Shown here: positions 28,137 to 38,162 of the stretch, piece after piece
Layout of the letters: each line of letters begins with the position of its first letter
How positions within the stretch are numbered: position 1 is the stretch's first letter
NCBI GenBank assembly: GCA_019237205.1
Contig: JAFAHO010000150.1
Location: 1-41,076, forward strand
Direction of reading: 5' to 3'
DNA from: Hyphomicrobiales bacterium
GTDB lineage: Bacteria; Pseudomonadota; Alphaproteobacteria; Rhizobiales; Beijerinckiaceae
Length of the DNA: 41,076 bases
Made by a program: the position numbers and the translations under genes
The notes under the pieces: generated by a model
What the model saw: the letters and a program-made list of their open reading frames with translations, nothing else
Told to the model about the DNA's origin: nothing
The model's database searches: none

Positions 28137-28354
28137 GATCGTCTTCCTCGCCTGAGATTTTAACGCTCCCGCTCGCCGGGGTTCCGCTGGATTCGTGGAT
28201 GGGGGCTGCTGGCGCGAAGCGCGCCGGGATCGGGCCCTGTCGTCAAACCCATCCCAACCGACATTACACCGATACCGGCGGGTTCCAAGCCGAGTCTGCT
28301 GCGGCATGATGTTCCAGGCAAGGCCGGATTGGCGCAGTCCGGGCGCTGCCGCCG

Positions 28355-29599
28355 TCACGCCGCTCGCTTCACCTCGATCGTGAGATGCGAGAGCGAATGA
28401 AATCGCGCGAGCCTCGCACGATAGTCGGCCTCGCTTCGCGCGCTCGGCGTGACCACCGACACGATCGCGCCGAGATGACCGGGCCCGAGGCGCCAAAGAT
28501 GCAGATCGGCGATTCGGTCGCCCTCGCTTTCGATCGCCTGCCTCAGATGATCCGCCATGCGGCGGTCCGGGTTCATGTCGAGCAGGATCGCGCTGGTGTC
28601 GCGGATAAGGGAGAGCGACCAGTTCGCTATCACCAACGCGCCGACCAGCCCCGCGACCGGATCAATCCACATCCAGCCGAACGCGCGCGCCAGCACGAGG
28701 CCGACAATCACCATCACCGAGACCGCCGCATCGCCGATCACATGGAGGAACGCCGCCCGCAGGTTGTTGTCGCGCGAAGCAGCGCCCTGCGCGTGCTCGG
28801 GCTCCTCGAAAGCGACGGCGTGCGTCTCGCCATTGATGGTCACATTGGCGGCGAAAGCATGCGGCTCGGGGATCTCGTCGACCGACTCGAGAAAGTCGCC
28901 GCGGTCAGCAAAGGCAAATAGCTGCCGCGCGCCATCCGGCCGCACGGTCTCGACCGAAGCGTTCTGCGTGGTGAGCGGAGGCCCAGCGTTGGCGTGGAGC
29001 CGGAAGCGCGGCGGAACGCCATCCTCGAACACGTCGAGGACCACGTCGCCGTTGCGGGTTGCGATCCGCTTCGATTCGTCGTGGTCGTTCTCATGCCCGT
29101 GCCCATGCCCGTGCCCATGCCGATGCGCATGACCATGATCGCCGCCGCTGAGCAGCCAGACGCTGGCGATATTGACCAGAAGCCCGAGCGCAGCGATCGG
29201 GATCGCCTCGGCGAAATGGATCGTCACGGGGGCAAAGAGACGAGTGACAGCCTCGTAGCCGATCAGGAGCGCGATCATCGCCAGAATGAGCGCGCTGGAA
29301 AAGCCGGCGAGATCGCCGAACTTGCCGGTGCCGAAAGTGAAGCGGGGATCGTCGGCGTAGTGGCGCGCGAACGTATAGGCCACAGCGGCCAGCAGCAGCG
29401 CGCCGGCGTGCGTGCTCATGTGCAATCCGTCGGCGATCAGAGCGATCGAGCCGAAGAGCCAGCCGCCAATAATCTCGGCCAACATCATGACCGAGCAGAG
29501 AGCGATCACCGCCCAGGTTCTGTGCTCGTTCGCTTCGTGCCCTTCGCCGAGGAACACGTGGCTGTGAAAGGCCGAAGCGGCGTAGCCTTCTTGTCTCAT
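28355..29599 (-). CDS. dmeF: Cation diffusion facilitator (Co/Ni-type efflux) with His-rich loop
   Basis: CDF TM pattern (SIALIADGLHMSTHAGALLLA; LRAAFLHVIGDAAVSVMVIVGL), His-rich linker HGHAHRHGHGHGHGHENDHD; adjacent to an RcnR/CsoR-type regulator. Confidence 0.9.
   Translation of the reverse strand: MRQEGYAASAFHSHVFLGEGHEANEHRTWAVIALCSVMMLAEIIGGWLFGSIALIADGLHMSTHAGALLLAAVAYTFARHYADDPRFTFGTGKFGDLAGFSSALILAMIALLIGYEAVTRLFAPVTIHFAEAIPIAALGLLVNIASVWLLSGGDHGHAHRHGHGHGHGHENDHDESKRIATRNGDVVLDVFEDGVPPRFRLHANAGPPLTTQNASVETVRPDGARQLFAFADRGDFLESVDEIPEPHAFAANVTINGETHAVAFEEPEHAQGAASRDNNLRAAFLHVIGDAAVSVMVIVGLVLARAFGWMWIDPVAGLVGALVIANWSLSLIRDTSAILLDMNPDRRMADHLRQAIESEGDRIADLHLWRLGPGHLGAIVSVVTPSARSEADYRARLARFHSLSHLTIEVKRAA
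29092..29141. repeat. Short tandem repeats (catgcccgtgc units) encoding the DmeF His-rich loop
   Basis: catgcccgtgcccatgcccgtgcccatgccgatgcgcatgaccatgatc. Confidence 0.7.
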
Positions 29600-29607
29600 G
29601 ACGGGCC

Positions 29608-29886
29608 TCATTTCAGATAGGTCCGGACCACATCCAGCAGTTGGTCGGTCGCTTCCGCGTTGAGCGCGCCGGGGTGGCGCTCTGAGTCGACCAAGTGGGT
29701 GCGCACGTGATCCTCGACCACCTCCGCCATCAGCCCGTTGGTCGCGCCCCGCACGGCGGAAATGAGGTGCATCACCTTTTCGCAGCCGGCCTCGCCGTCC
29801 AGAGCGCGCTCGATCGCTTCGACCTGGCCGCGAATGCGGCGCACCCGCGCCAGCAGCTTCTGCTTGTCCCGGATGGTGTGGGTCAT
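29608..29886 (-). CDS. dmeR: RcnR/CsoR/FrmR-family metal-responsive repressor
   Basis: MTHTIRDKQKLLARVRRIRGQVEAIERALDGEAGCEKVMHLISAVRGATNGLMAEVVEDHVRTHL; His3, single Cys and downstream His pattern. Confidence 0.9.
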   Translation of the reverse strand: MTHTIRDKQKLLARVRRIRGQVEAIERALDGEAGCEKVMHLISAVRGATNGLMAEVVEDHVRTHLVDSERHPGALNAEATDQLLDVVRTYLK

Positions 29887-29896
29887 GGGCCGCATA

Positions 29897-29922
29897 TAGC
29901 ATACCCCCATACCCTATACAAC
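29897..29922. promoter_or_regulatory. Candidate DmeR operator (C-tract flanked by AT-rich arms)
   Basis: tagcatacccccataccctatacaac immediately upstream of the dmeR ATG; typical shape of RcnR/CsoR-family operators. Confidence 0.45.
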
Positions 29923-30033
29923 TAGGCGCGCGATCGAGACGCCTCGGCGAGGCTTGCATCGCCGAGTATCGCGGGCAAATATTTCAGCTGCGCCGGGCGG
30001 TCGTCGCCGCGAGGGCTGCTCTTTGGGAGGACC

Positions 30034-30582
30034 GTGATGCGAAATTTTGTGGCTTTGTCCCTGTTGGCGGCTGCAGGACTGTCGAGCGCGGCGAACGCGA
30101 TGACCTTGACTAGCCCCGACATCAAGCCGGGCGCAAAGTTCGCCGACGAGCAGGTCTATAAAGGCCCGGGCTGGGACTGCACGGGAGGGAACGTCTCGCC
30201 GGCGCTCGCCTGGTCCGGCGCGCCAAAGGGCACGAAGAGCTTCGCCGTCAGCGTCTATGATCCCGACGCGCCGACCGGTAGCGGCTTCTGGCACTGGTGG
30301 GTCGCTAACATTCCGGCGGACGCGACCGGCCTGCCGAAGGGAGCTGGGAGCGGGACGGGACTCCCAGCCGGCGCGGTGCAGGTGCGCAACGACTTCGGCG
30401 AGATCGGCTACGGCGGTCCTTGCCCGCCGAAGGGCAGGCCGCATCACTACCAGATCACCGTCTACGCGCTCGACGTCGACAAGCTCGGCGTCGACGCCAG
30501 CGCCTCGCCCTCGGTCGTCGGCTTCAACGTTCATGGGCACACGCTGGCGAAAGCGACGCTGACCGGCCTTTACGCTTGGTGA
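30034..30582 (+). CDS. YbhB/YbcL family (PEBP, Raf-kinase-inhibitor-like) exported protein
   Basis: Signal peptide MRNFVALSLLAAAGLSSAANA; DPDAPTGSGFWHWWVANIP, YGGPCPPKGRPHHYQITVYALD. Confidence 0.93.
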   Translation: MMRNFVALSLLAAAGLSSAANAMTLTSPDIKPGAKFADEQVYKGPGWDCTGGNVSPALAWSGAPKGTKSFAVSVYDPDAPTGSGFWHWWVANIPADATGLPKGAGSGTGLPAGAVQVRNDFGEIGYGGPCPPKGRPHHYQITVYALDVDKLGVDASASPSVVGFNVHGHTLAKATLTGLYAW

Positions 30583-30608
30583 GCCAAGGCGCCGCGCCGA
30601 GGAGCAAA

Positions 30609-30652
30609 CCCTCACCCTGAGCGGCCCACGAGAGCCGCCTCGAAGGATGGGG
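30609..30652. repeat. REP-like intergenic palindromic element
   Basis: ccctcaccctgagcggcccacgagagccgcctcgaaggatgggg: imperfect inverted repeat resembling the widespread Rhizobiales CCTCACCCTGAG...CTCGAAGGATGGGG element. Confidence 0.6.
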
Positions 30653-30682
30653 CATCGCCACCCCGATTCAGGAGCAAAGCCC

Positions 30683-31087
30683 ATGCGGATGACGCCCTAT
30701 CTCTATTTCCGGGGCGCTTGCGAGGAGGCGCTGAGGTTCTACGAAGCGTGCGGACTCGGCGCGATCAGGCTGCTCCGGCGCTATCAGGGAACCCCGATGG
30801 CCGAGCGCGATAGCGGGGCATGGCGCGACAAGGTGCTCCACTCGGTGTTCGAGGGTCCGGGCCTGCGTCTCTGCGCCTCGGACGGCGCCGATTCGGAGCC
30901 GATGAAAGGTTCAGCGCTCCTGATCGAGATCGATGATCCCGCCGCGGCCGGCGCCCTCTTCGCCACCCTCTCGGCCGGCGGGCGCGTCACCGTGCCCTTC
31001 GAGAAGCAGTTCTGGGGCGACCACTACGGCAACTTCACCGACCGTTTCGGTGTCCAATGGGCCGTCAACAGTAGCGCCGACCCCTGA
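30683..31087 (+). CDS. VOC family (PhnB-like) protein
   Basis: MRMTPYLYFRGACEEALRFYEACG..., WGDHYGNFTDRFGVQWAVN. Confidence 0.88.
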   Translation: MRMTPYLYFRGACEEALRFYEACGLGAIRLLRRYQGTPMAERDSGAWRDKVLHSVFEGPGLRLCASDGADSEPMKGSALLIEIDDPAAAGALFATLSAGGRVTVPFEKQFWGDHYGNFTDRFGVQWAVNSSADP

Positions 31088-31124
31088 GGATCGGCAGCCC
31101 TTCGGCTTGGAACTGCGGCAAGCC

Positions 31125-32192
31125 TTACGCGCCGCCGCGCGCCGCGAACATGAGCGCCACGCCGAACGCCAGCACCCCGAGAGCGGCGGCGAATTCGAAG
31201 CTTCGCGCCACGAGCGCTGCGCGCGAATTCTCGCCGGCCGCCAGGCGCACCGCGGTCGACTTGGCGAACACGGCGATCGAGGCGAGCGCGCCCGTGGTCG
31301 CCGCCGTGCCGAGGGCCATTGCGAACGTCGCCTCGACCCCGGCGGCGAACAGACCCTGCGCTAGCGCGAACACCAGCACGAGGATCGCGCCCGAACAGGG
31401 GCGCACGCCTGCGGCGATCACCGTCCCCGCAGCGTCCCGCCAGGAGAACGCGCCATCGAGCAGGGCGGGATCGGGAGTATGAGCATGGAGGCATTGATCC
31501 GGCGCGAATGCCGCGCCGCCCTGCGACGCCGCCTGGAATTGAACCATGGGCAGGGTCAGCGCCGGAGCGTTCCACGCGACGCCGGCGTAGGCCGGCGCGG
31601 CAGCCAGCGCCTGGCCGCGTTCGAAATGTCGACGCAGCGCCGCGACGAGGTCGCCGCCTTTGCGCCAGACGAGCCAGATACCGATGGCGGCGACCCCTGC
31701 ATAGCTAGCGAGCTGGATCCCGTTGGCGGCGCGGTTCATCTCCAAGGCGGTGGCGTTGAAGGCGAAACCGGCCGCGCCGACCAGGGCGACCGCCACCGTC
31801 GCCTGCAACAGCGCCGCGAGCAGCGAGAGCAGGGCGCCACGCTTCAACGAGCGTTCGTTGGCGAGCATGTAGGAGGCGATCACCGCCTTGCCGTGCCCCG
31901 GCCCCGCCGCGTGGAATACGCCATAGGCGAGGCCAAATGCGATCAGTCCCCAGACGGCGCTCGGGTCGCCATGCAGCGCGTGGACCTTCGCCGCCATGAG
32001 ATGGGTGAGGCGCGACTGTTCGGCGATCAGCCAGCCCGTAATTCCCCCTTCGGCCCCGCCTCCGCCTTCGCCCCCGGCGATCGAAAACGGCCTCGACCGG
32101 CTCTGGGCGAGCGCGGCCGCGGCGGACGCGAACCAGGCGGCAGACGCGACCGCGCTACGGGTCGAAATTGTCGTCGTCTTCGTCATGGGCAC
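31125..32192 (-). CDS. NicO/RcnA-family nickel/cobalt transporter
   Basis: GVFHAAGPGHGKAVIASYMLAN and GVRPCSGAILVLVFALAQG motifs, multi-TM. Confidence 0.88.
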   Translation of the reverse strand: MPMTKTTTISTRSAVASAAWFASAAAALAQSRSRPFSIAGGEGGGGAEGGITGWLIAEQSRLTHLMAAKVHALHGDPSAVWGLIAFGLAYGVFHAAGPGHGKAVIASYMLANERSLKRGALLSLLAALLQATVAVALVGAAGFAFNATALEMNRAANGIQLASYAGVAAIGIWLVWRKGGDLVAALRRHFERGQALAAAPAYAGVAWNAPALTLPMVQFQAASQGGAAFAPDQCLHAHTPDPALLDGAFSWRDAAGTVIAAGVRPCSGAILVLVFALAQGLFAAGVEATFAMALGTAATTGALASIAVFAKSTAVRLAAGENSRAALVARSFEFAAALGVLAFGVALMFAARGGA

Positions 32193-32812
32193 GCGATTAT
32201 GGCGCTGCTCGCCATCTTGAAGCCGAAATTGGTCCCGGGCGAAAGGTTGGTGAAGAAGGATTCGGTCAACTTTGTCTTGTCCGCCTCTTCGAGAGGTTTC
32301 GGCTTTGCGACGGTGGCCGAACAGCCGGGGGGCGCGGACAGGAGCTTCACGGGGTTCTTGTCGTCGAACTCGAAATCGATGAAATACTCCGGGTCGGCTA
32401 CGCGCAGAGTGACGAACTTCGCAAGCGACGACGGCGTCTTTAGCGGCAGGGTGACGTGGAACTCGACCAGATGGTCGGACCGCTCCTCCATCCAGTAATC
32501 CGTCACCGAGCCGAACTCAACCGGCTTGCCGCCGATTTTCAGCGTCGTGAAATAGCCGATCTCGGCGAGGCTCCCGGCGTTTTCCTGGGCGAGCGGGGCG
32601 AACTGCTCACGCTTGACGAGTTCCCCAGGCTTGGCTAGCCCCTGCGTTGCAAAAGCCGAATACATTTCGTCGAATACCCAGTCGTGGACGACGGCGGAGA
32701 CCTTGCCGTCCGGAGTGAACGCGATCTGGCTCTTCACCGTAATCCACACGTGAGGATGGGCGCTGGCGGGTGCGGCCGCCGCGACGCTGAGCGCGAGCCC
32801 TAGCGCCGCCAT
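32183..32812 (-). CDS. DUF1007 family exported protein
   Basis: Signal peptide then HPHVWITVKSQIAFTPDGKVSAVVHDWVFDEMYSAF; overlaps the NicO-family gene. Confidence 0.88.
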   Translation of the reverse strand: MAALGLALSVAAAAPASAHPHVWITVKSQIAFTPDGKVSAVVHDWVFDEMYSAFATQGLAKPGELVKREQFAPLAQENAGSLAEIGYFTTLKIGGKPVEFGSVTDYWMEERSDHLVEFHVTLPLKTPSSLAKFVTLRVADPEYFIDFEFDDKNPVKLLSAPPGCSATVAKPKPLEEADKTKLTESFFTNLSPGTNFGFKMASSAIIACP

Positions 32813-32992
32813 TTGCCATTTGCCTCGCCCGCGGCCCAAAGATTCGGCTCTCCTTTGCGGTCTGCACCCAGCCGCGCGCGCCTCTTGCGGGAAAAGTGCG
32901 GCGACGCGATGGCGGCTCGGCCACGCTCGAAATTGCGGCCAAGGTCGCAAATCGTAAAGCGATTCTTTAAACAAACCATGCAGATTGAGCCA

Positions 32993-33940
32993 ATGGCGCG
33001 TCGCGTATGGCCATCAGTCCTGGCGTTTATCGCTGTCCTGTTGCTTTCGGGCTGTGGCTTCTTCAGCCGTCCTGAGCGGCCGATCTGGCGCACCCAGGCC
33101 GAAAACGCCTGCTTCGCCAAGAAGCTCGTCACGCCGTCCGAGTCCATCGTTCCCATGGGCGAGATCGACGGCCCCGGCATCTGCGGCATGACGCGCCCGC
33201 TCGAGGTCTCGGCGCTCGCAGACGGCAAGGTCGGGGTCGATAAACCCCTCGTCATCGATTGCCCGATGATCCCCGCGCTGGAAGCCTGGCTCAACGACAT
33301 CGTGCAGCCGGACGCTGAGGCCCGCTTCGGCCAGAAGATCGCCACCCTCAACGTTTTCGGCGCCTATAGCTGCCGCTCGATCGATAATATCGATGGCGCG
33401 CGGCTATCCGAACATGCGTTCGGCAACGCGGTCGACGTCGCGGGCTTCACCTTGGCGGACGGACGGACGCTCTCATTCGTGCGCGACTGGAAGAGCGCCG
33501 GAAGCCAGGAGGCCGCCTTTCTGCACGAGGTCCACGCCGGCGCATGCCAGCATTTCAACACCGTGCTCGGTCCGGGCGCCGACATGTTTCACTATAACCA
33601 CATCCATCTCGACCTCGCCAACCATGGCGCGACCAACACCGGGCCGCGCCGAATCTGCAAGCCGACGCCCGCGCCGAACCTTGTGGCTCCGCCCGCCGCC
33701 CCCGACGGCCTGCCGCCTGCGCCCGACATGGAAGAGCCGCTCGATATCGCCCATCTCGGGAACGCGAACGCCGTCGCACTGGCGCCCGCGTCGCCTGCGG
33801 GCCCTAGCGACGGCCCCAATGGCGCGCTGCCGCCCTCTGCGATCGGCGAGGCCGATCCCGCCCCGCCTGTCCTGCCGGCTGGCGCTGGGCCGAGCATCGA
33901 CCCGGCGCCGACGTCGTCGACCGGGGACCATGACGACTAG
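32993..33940 (+). CDS. Extensin-like family lipoprotein
   Basis: Lipobox LLLSGCGFF; GAYSCRSIDNIDGARLSEHAFGNAVDVAGF and FHYNHIHLDLANHG motifs. Confidence 0.87.
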   Translation: MARRVWPSVLAFIAVLLLSGCGFFSRPERPIWRTQAENACFAKKLVTPSESIVPMGEIDGPGICGMTRPLEVSALADGKVGVDKPLVIDCPMIPALEAWLNDIVQPDAEARFGQKIATLNVFGAYSCRSIDNIDGARLSEHAFGNAVDVAGFTLADGRTLSFVRDWKSAGSQEAAFLHEVHAGACQHFNTVLGPGADMFHYNHIHLDLANHGATNTGPRRICKPTPAPNLVAPPAAPDGLPPAPDMEEPLDIAHLGNANAVALAPASPAGPSDGPNGALPPSAIGEADPAPPVLPAGAGPSIDPAPTSSTGDHDD

Positions 33941-33946
33941 CCAACC

Positions 33947-34582
33947 TCACGTTGACAAGCCGGATTGATGCCCGGACAGGTCCGGCCGACCGCCGCGCAA
34001 CCGGGTGGACGACAGTTCCGAGCGCGGCCCATGCAGGAAGATCAGCGCCGGCGGAGCGAGATCAGCGAACCGCGGCGCCTCGCCCTCCGCCACGCGATAG
34101 CGCGCAAGCGCGACCGCGGCCTGGCTCGAGATGGCGCCTAAGGTGGAGCCCGGCCGGTCGACGACCGCGATTGGCGTGAGGTCGGCGATGGCGCGCCAAT
34201 GGCGCCAGAGATGGAATTGCCTCAGATTGTCCGCGCCCATGATCCAGACGAACCGGACCTGCGGCGCGCGCCGCGTGAGCCAGGCGAGCGTATCGTAGGT
34301 GTAGCGGGCGCCGATCTCAGCTTCGACGTCCGTCACCGCCACGCGCGGGCCGGCGACGAGCCGGCGGGCGGCCTCGACCCGGGCCTGCAGCGCGGCGAGT
34401 TCCGCTTTCGACTTGAGCGGATTTCCCGGGGTCACCAGCCACCAGACACGGTCGAGGCGGAGCCGCGTCAGCGCCAGGCGGGTGACGAGCGCATGGCCCT
34501 CGTGCGGCGGATTGAACGAACCGCCGAGGAGGCCGATGCGCATGCCAGGGGCAAATGGCGGCAGGCGCGGCGGTCCGGTCAC
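33947..34582 (-). CDS. nadD: Nicotinate-nucleotide adenylyltransferase
   Basis: [51 protein letters not shown]. Confidence 0.94.
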   Translation of the reverse strand: MTGPPRLPPFAPGMRIGLLGGSFNPPHEGHALVTRLALTRLRLDRVWWLVTPGNPLKSKAELAALQARVEAARRLVAGPRVAVTDVEAEIGARYTYDTLAWLTRRAPQVRFVWIMGADNLRQFHLWRHWRAIADLTPIAVVDRPGSTLGAISSQAAVALARYRVAEGEAPRFADLAPPALIFLHGPRSELSSTRLRGGRPDLSGHQSGLST

Positions 34583-35655
34583 AAGACCGCCTGCTGGGCT
34601 AGCAGCTCAGCCTGGCGTTCGGCGGTCAGCGCGTCGATGATCTCGTCGAGCCCTTCGCCCTCCATGATGCGCTCGAGCGAATAGAGGGTCAGGTTCACGC
34701 GATGGTCGGTCACCCTCCCTTGCGGGAAGTTGTAGGTGCGGATGCGTTGCGAGCGGTCGCCTGAACCGACCTGCAAGCGCCGCTCCTGCGCCCGTTCGGC
34801 GTCGAGCTTCTGATTGCGCGCGTCGAGGATGCGCGAGCGGAGCAGCGCCATCGCCTTGGCGCGGTTGCGGTGTTGGGACCGCTCCTCCTGCATCGCGACG
34901 ACGACTCCAGTCGGCAGATGGGTAATGCGGATTGCCGATTCGGTCTTGTTGACGTGCTGGCCGCCCGCGCCGCTCGAGCGCATGGTGTCGATCTTGAGAT
35001 CGGCCTCGTTGATGACGAAATCGGCCTCTTCGGCAATGGGCAGGACCGCCACCGTCGCCGCGGAGGTATGGATCCGGCCCTGGGTCTCGGTCGCGGGAAC
35101 GCGCTGAACGCGGTGCACGCCGCTTTCGAATTTGAGTCGGGCGAAGACGCCGCGCCCGGCGATCTCGGCGACGATTTCCTTGCACCCGCCCGCCGTCCCC
35201 TCGCTCATCGACAGAACCTCGACTGTCCAGCGCATCCGCTCCGCGTATTTCACGTACATGCGGAAGAGATCGCCGGCAAAGAGGGCCGCCTCGTCGCCGC
35301 CCGTGCCGGCTCTCACCTCGAGGATCGCGCCGCCCTCGTCGGCGACGTCCTTCGGCAGCAGCGAGATGCGGATCGCCTTGGCCATGGCTTCGGACTGCGT
35401 CTCCGCGGCGGCAAGCTCCGCGCCCGCCATCGCCCGCATCTCCGGATCGAGGCCGGGATCCTCCAGCATCGCCTCAAGGTCGGCGCGCTCTTTCTCCTTG
35501 GCGCGGAAGGCTTTGATCGCCGCGACCACCGGCTCGAGGTCGCTCAGTTCCCGCGACAGCGCGGAATAATCCGCACCGGCGACGCCTTCGGTCAGGCGCG
35601 CGCCGATTTCCTCGTGACGGCGCAGGATGAGATCGAGATTGTCGTTGGCGGCCAT
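34579..35655 (-). CDS. prfA: Peptide chain release factor 1
   Basis: GGQ motif [46 protein letters not shown]. Confidence 0.96.
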   Translation of the reverse strand: MAANDNLDLILRRHEEIGARLTEGVAGADYSALSRELSDLEPVVAAIKAFRAKEKERADLEAMLEDPGLDPEMRAMAGAELAAAETQSEAMAKAIRISLLPKDVADEGGAILEVRAGTGGDEAALFAGDLFRMYVKYAERMRWTVEVLSMSEGTAGGCKEIVAEIAGRGVFARLKFESGVHRVQRVPATETQGRIHTSAATVAVLPIAEEADFVINEADLKIDTMRSSGAGGQHVNKTESAIRITHLPTGVVVAMQEERSQHRNRAKAMALLRSRILDARNQKLDAERAQERRLQVGSGDRSQRIRTYNFPQGRVTDHRVNLTLYSLERIMEGEGLDEIIDALTAERQAELLAQQAVL

Positions 35656-35698
35656 GTGAGGACCTGAAAGAGAGCGGCGGGCGAAGCGCGCGCAGTCG

Positions 35699-37963
35699 TT
35701 AGAGGCGCACTTTGAAGCGCTCGGCGAGCGCGCGCAGGGGCTCGCGAAGCGACGCCTCGGCGCGCCCCGCGGTCAGCATCCCCTCGACCTCGCGCGCGAT
35801 CTCGTAGATCGGGAGGGTCAGCGTCATCGCCTTGACCGGCCCGATCGACGTCGCCGACATCGAGAGATCTCGGTAGCCGATCGCCATCAGCGCCATTGCT
35901 TCGAGCGGTCGCCCGCCGATCTCGCCGCATAGCGTCACCGGCGTTCCGGCTCGGGCGCCAGCCTGGGCGATCGAGCGCAGGGCTCTCAGGAAGCCCACGC
36001 TCAACGGATCGAACCGATTGGCGACCCGCCGGTTGTCACGATCGACGGCGTAGAGATATTGCATGAGATCATTTGAGCCGACGGAGAGAAAGTCGGCGGA
36101 TGCGGCGATTTCGTCGAGCTGCCACAGCAGCGACGGCACCTCGACCATCACGCCGAGCTTGACCGAGCGAGGCGGTTCGTAGCCGTGGCCCGCGTTCCAG
36201 GCGAGCTCGCGCTCGAAGAGGGCCCGCGCCGTCTGGAATTCCTCGACGGTCGAGACCATCGGCGCCATCACCCTGAGATCGCGCCCGGCGGTCGCGCGGA
36301 TGAAGGCGCGCAACTGCATGCGCAACAGGGCTGGGCGATCGAGGCCGATCCGCAGCGCGCGCCAACCCAGCGCCGGGTTTTCCTCCTCCAATCCCTTCAT
36401 ATAGGGCAAGAGCTTGTCGCCGCCGATGTCGAGCGTGCGGAAGGTGACAGGCCGGTCCCCGGCCGCCTCGAGAATGGCGCGATAGAGCTTCTCCTGGGCG
36501 CCGGGTCTCGGGAACCGTGAGACCAGCATGAATTGCAATTCGGTGCGAAAGAGACCAATCGATCTTGCGCCGGTTTCCGCCAGATGCGGCATGTCGACGA
36601 GCAACCCGGCGTTCATGTGCAGGCCGATCGCGACGCCGTCGAGGGTGATCGTGGGAACGTCGCGCAGCGCGCGGTATTGCGCCTGTCTGCGGGCTCGCAT
36701 CCGCGCCTTTTCGGCGTAGGCCGCTTCCACGTCCGCCGGCGGCCGCAGTTGAATCTCGCCAGCGTCTCCGTCAACGATGATCGGGTCGCCCTGCTCGACG
36801 ATTTCGGAAATGTTGGGGATGTCGCTGACCGCGGGCACCGAGAGCGCGCGGGCGACGATCGCGATATGGCTCGAGGCGCCGGCCTCCTCGAGCACAAGTC
36901 CGCGCAGACGCGCCCGGTCGTAATCGAGCAGCGCCGCCGGGCTCATCGAGCGCGCGACGAGTATCGCGCTTTCCGGCAGTTCTTCCGGCAGCAGGACGAG
37001 GCTCTGCCCGGCGAGCTGATGCAGGAGCCTGTTGGCGATGTCGGTCAGATCATGCAGCCGGTCGCGCAAATAGGGATCGGTCTGTCGTTGCAGCTTGGCG
37101 CGCGCGTCGTTTTGAACGCGCTCGACGGCGGCCTCGGCAGTGAGGCCCGAACTTACCGCCTCGCGCAGACGACGCAGCCAGCCGCGGTCGTGCGCGATCA
37201 TGCGGAACGCCTCCAGCACGTCGCGGTGCTCGCCCGACACTCCGTCGTCGCTCCGGTCGATGAGGTCGTCGACTGAGGCGCGCATCGCGCCGATCGCCGT
37301 CTCCAGGCGCTGCAGTTCCGAGTCGACGTCGTCGGCCACGATCTTGGACACGGCCACGCGCGGCTGGTGCATGACAACGTGGCCGAGGCCCAGGCCGTCG
37401 GCAATGCCGACTCCCTTGAGCGACAGTGGTCGCCGGCTGGCGATCGGCGCGCCCTGCGCCGCCATCCCCTGCAGCTCGCCCGATGCGATCATCTCGGCCA
37501 GAAGCATCGCCGTGGTCTGCAGCGCTTCGACTTCTTCTTCCGAGTAGGTGCGCCGCGCCCGATTCTGCACCACGAGCACGCCGATCGTCGCGCCGCCGCG
37601 CAGAACCGGGACGCCGAGAAAGGACTGGTAGATCTCTTCGCCGGTCTCGGGTTTGTAGGAGAAGGCTGGATGATGCTGCGCGTCGGACAGCGCCAAGGGT
37701 TCGGCGCTGGAGGCGATAAGACCGACCAGGCCCTCGCCCGGCCGCATGGTCGTTAGATGGACGGCTTCACGGTTGAGGCCTTCGGTCGCGAACAGCTCCA
37801 TGGCGCCGTCGGCGCGCACGACATAGAGCGAGCAGACCTCCGCCACCATGTTGGAGGCGATGAGGACGACGATGCGGTCGAGGCGCGCCTGAGCTGTGAC
37901 GGGCTCCGCCATGACCTCGCGAAGCCGCCGCAGCAACAGACGGGGTCCGCCCGGCGCGCGCAT
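35699..37963 (-). CDS. ptsP: PEP-protein phosphotransferase of the nitrogen PTS (GAF + EI)
   Basis: N-terminal GAF domain; [18 protein letters not shown] phospho-His region, [28 protein letters not shown]. Start at MRAPGG. Confidence 0.94.
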   Translation of the reverse strand: MRAPGGPRLLLRRLREVMAEPVTAQARLDRIVVLIASNMVAEVCSLYVVRADGAMELFATEGLNREAVHLTTMRPGEGLVGLIASSAEPLALSDAQHHPAFSYKPETGEEIYQSFLGVPVLRGGATIGVLVVQNRARRTYSEEEVEALQTTAMLLAEMIASGELQGMAAQGAPIASRRPLSLKGVGIADGLGLGHVVMHQPRVAVSKIVADDVDSELQRLETAIGAMRASVDDLIDRSDDGVSGEHRDVLEAFRMIAHDRGWLRRLREAVSSGLTAEAAVERVQNDARAKLQRQTDPYLRDRLHDLTDIANRLLHQLAGQSLVLLPEELPESAILVARSMSPAALLDYDRARLRGLVLEEAGASSHIAIVARALSVPAVSDIPNISEIVEQGDPIIVDGDAGEIQLRPPADVEAAYAEKARMRARRQAQYRALRDVPTITLDGVAIGLHMNAGLLVDMPHLAETGARSIGLFRTELQFMLVSRFPRPGAQEKLYRAILEAAGDRPVTFRTLDIGGDKLLPYMKGLEEENPALGWRALRIGLDRPALLRMQLRAFIRATAGRDLRVMAPMVSTVEEFQTARALFERELAWNAGHGYEPPRSVKLGVMVEVPSLLWQLDEIAASADFLSVGSNDLMQYLYAVDRDNRRVANRFDPLSVGFLRALRSIAQAGARAGTPVTLCGEIGGRPLEAMALMAIGYRDLSMSATSIGPVKAMTLTLPIYEIAREVEGMLTAGRAEASLREPLRALAERFKVRL

Positions 37964-38162
37964 CCAGAATCGTCCTCTCTCGTCGCACGACCGGTTCGTC
38001 GGCGTCTTTAGCCATGCAATGAACGGGCCGGGGTGCGGGCCGTCCGGCCGAACGCGCTCGATAGGCCCGATCGTCCTCCGGCTTAAGCGCGGTATAGAAA
38101 TGATTTTCGGGTCCGGCAAGGGTCGTCCGCCAGTCCCAAACGACGGCCCGCCGGTCCTGCTT

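Noticed and set aside
32813-32992. Possible cobalamin or metal riboswitch upstream of DUF1007/NicO
   Set aside because: Looked for B12-box-like sequence on the - strand and saw no convincing match; needs an Infernal scan to exclude formally.
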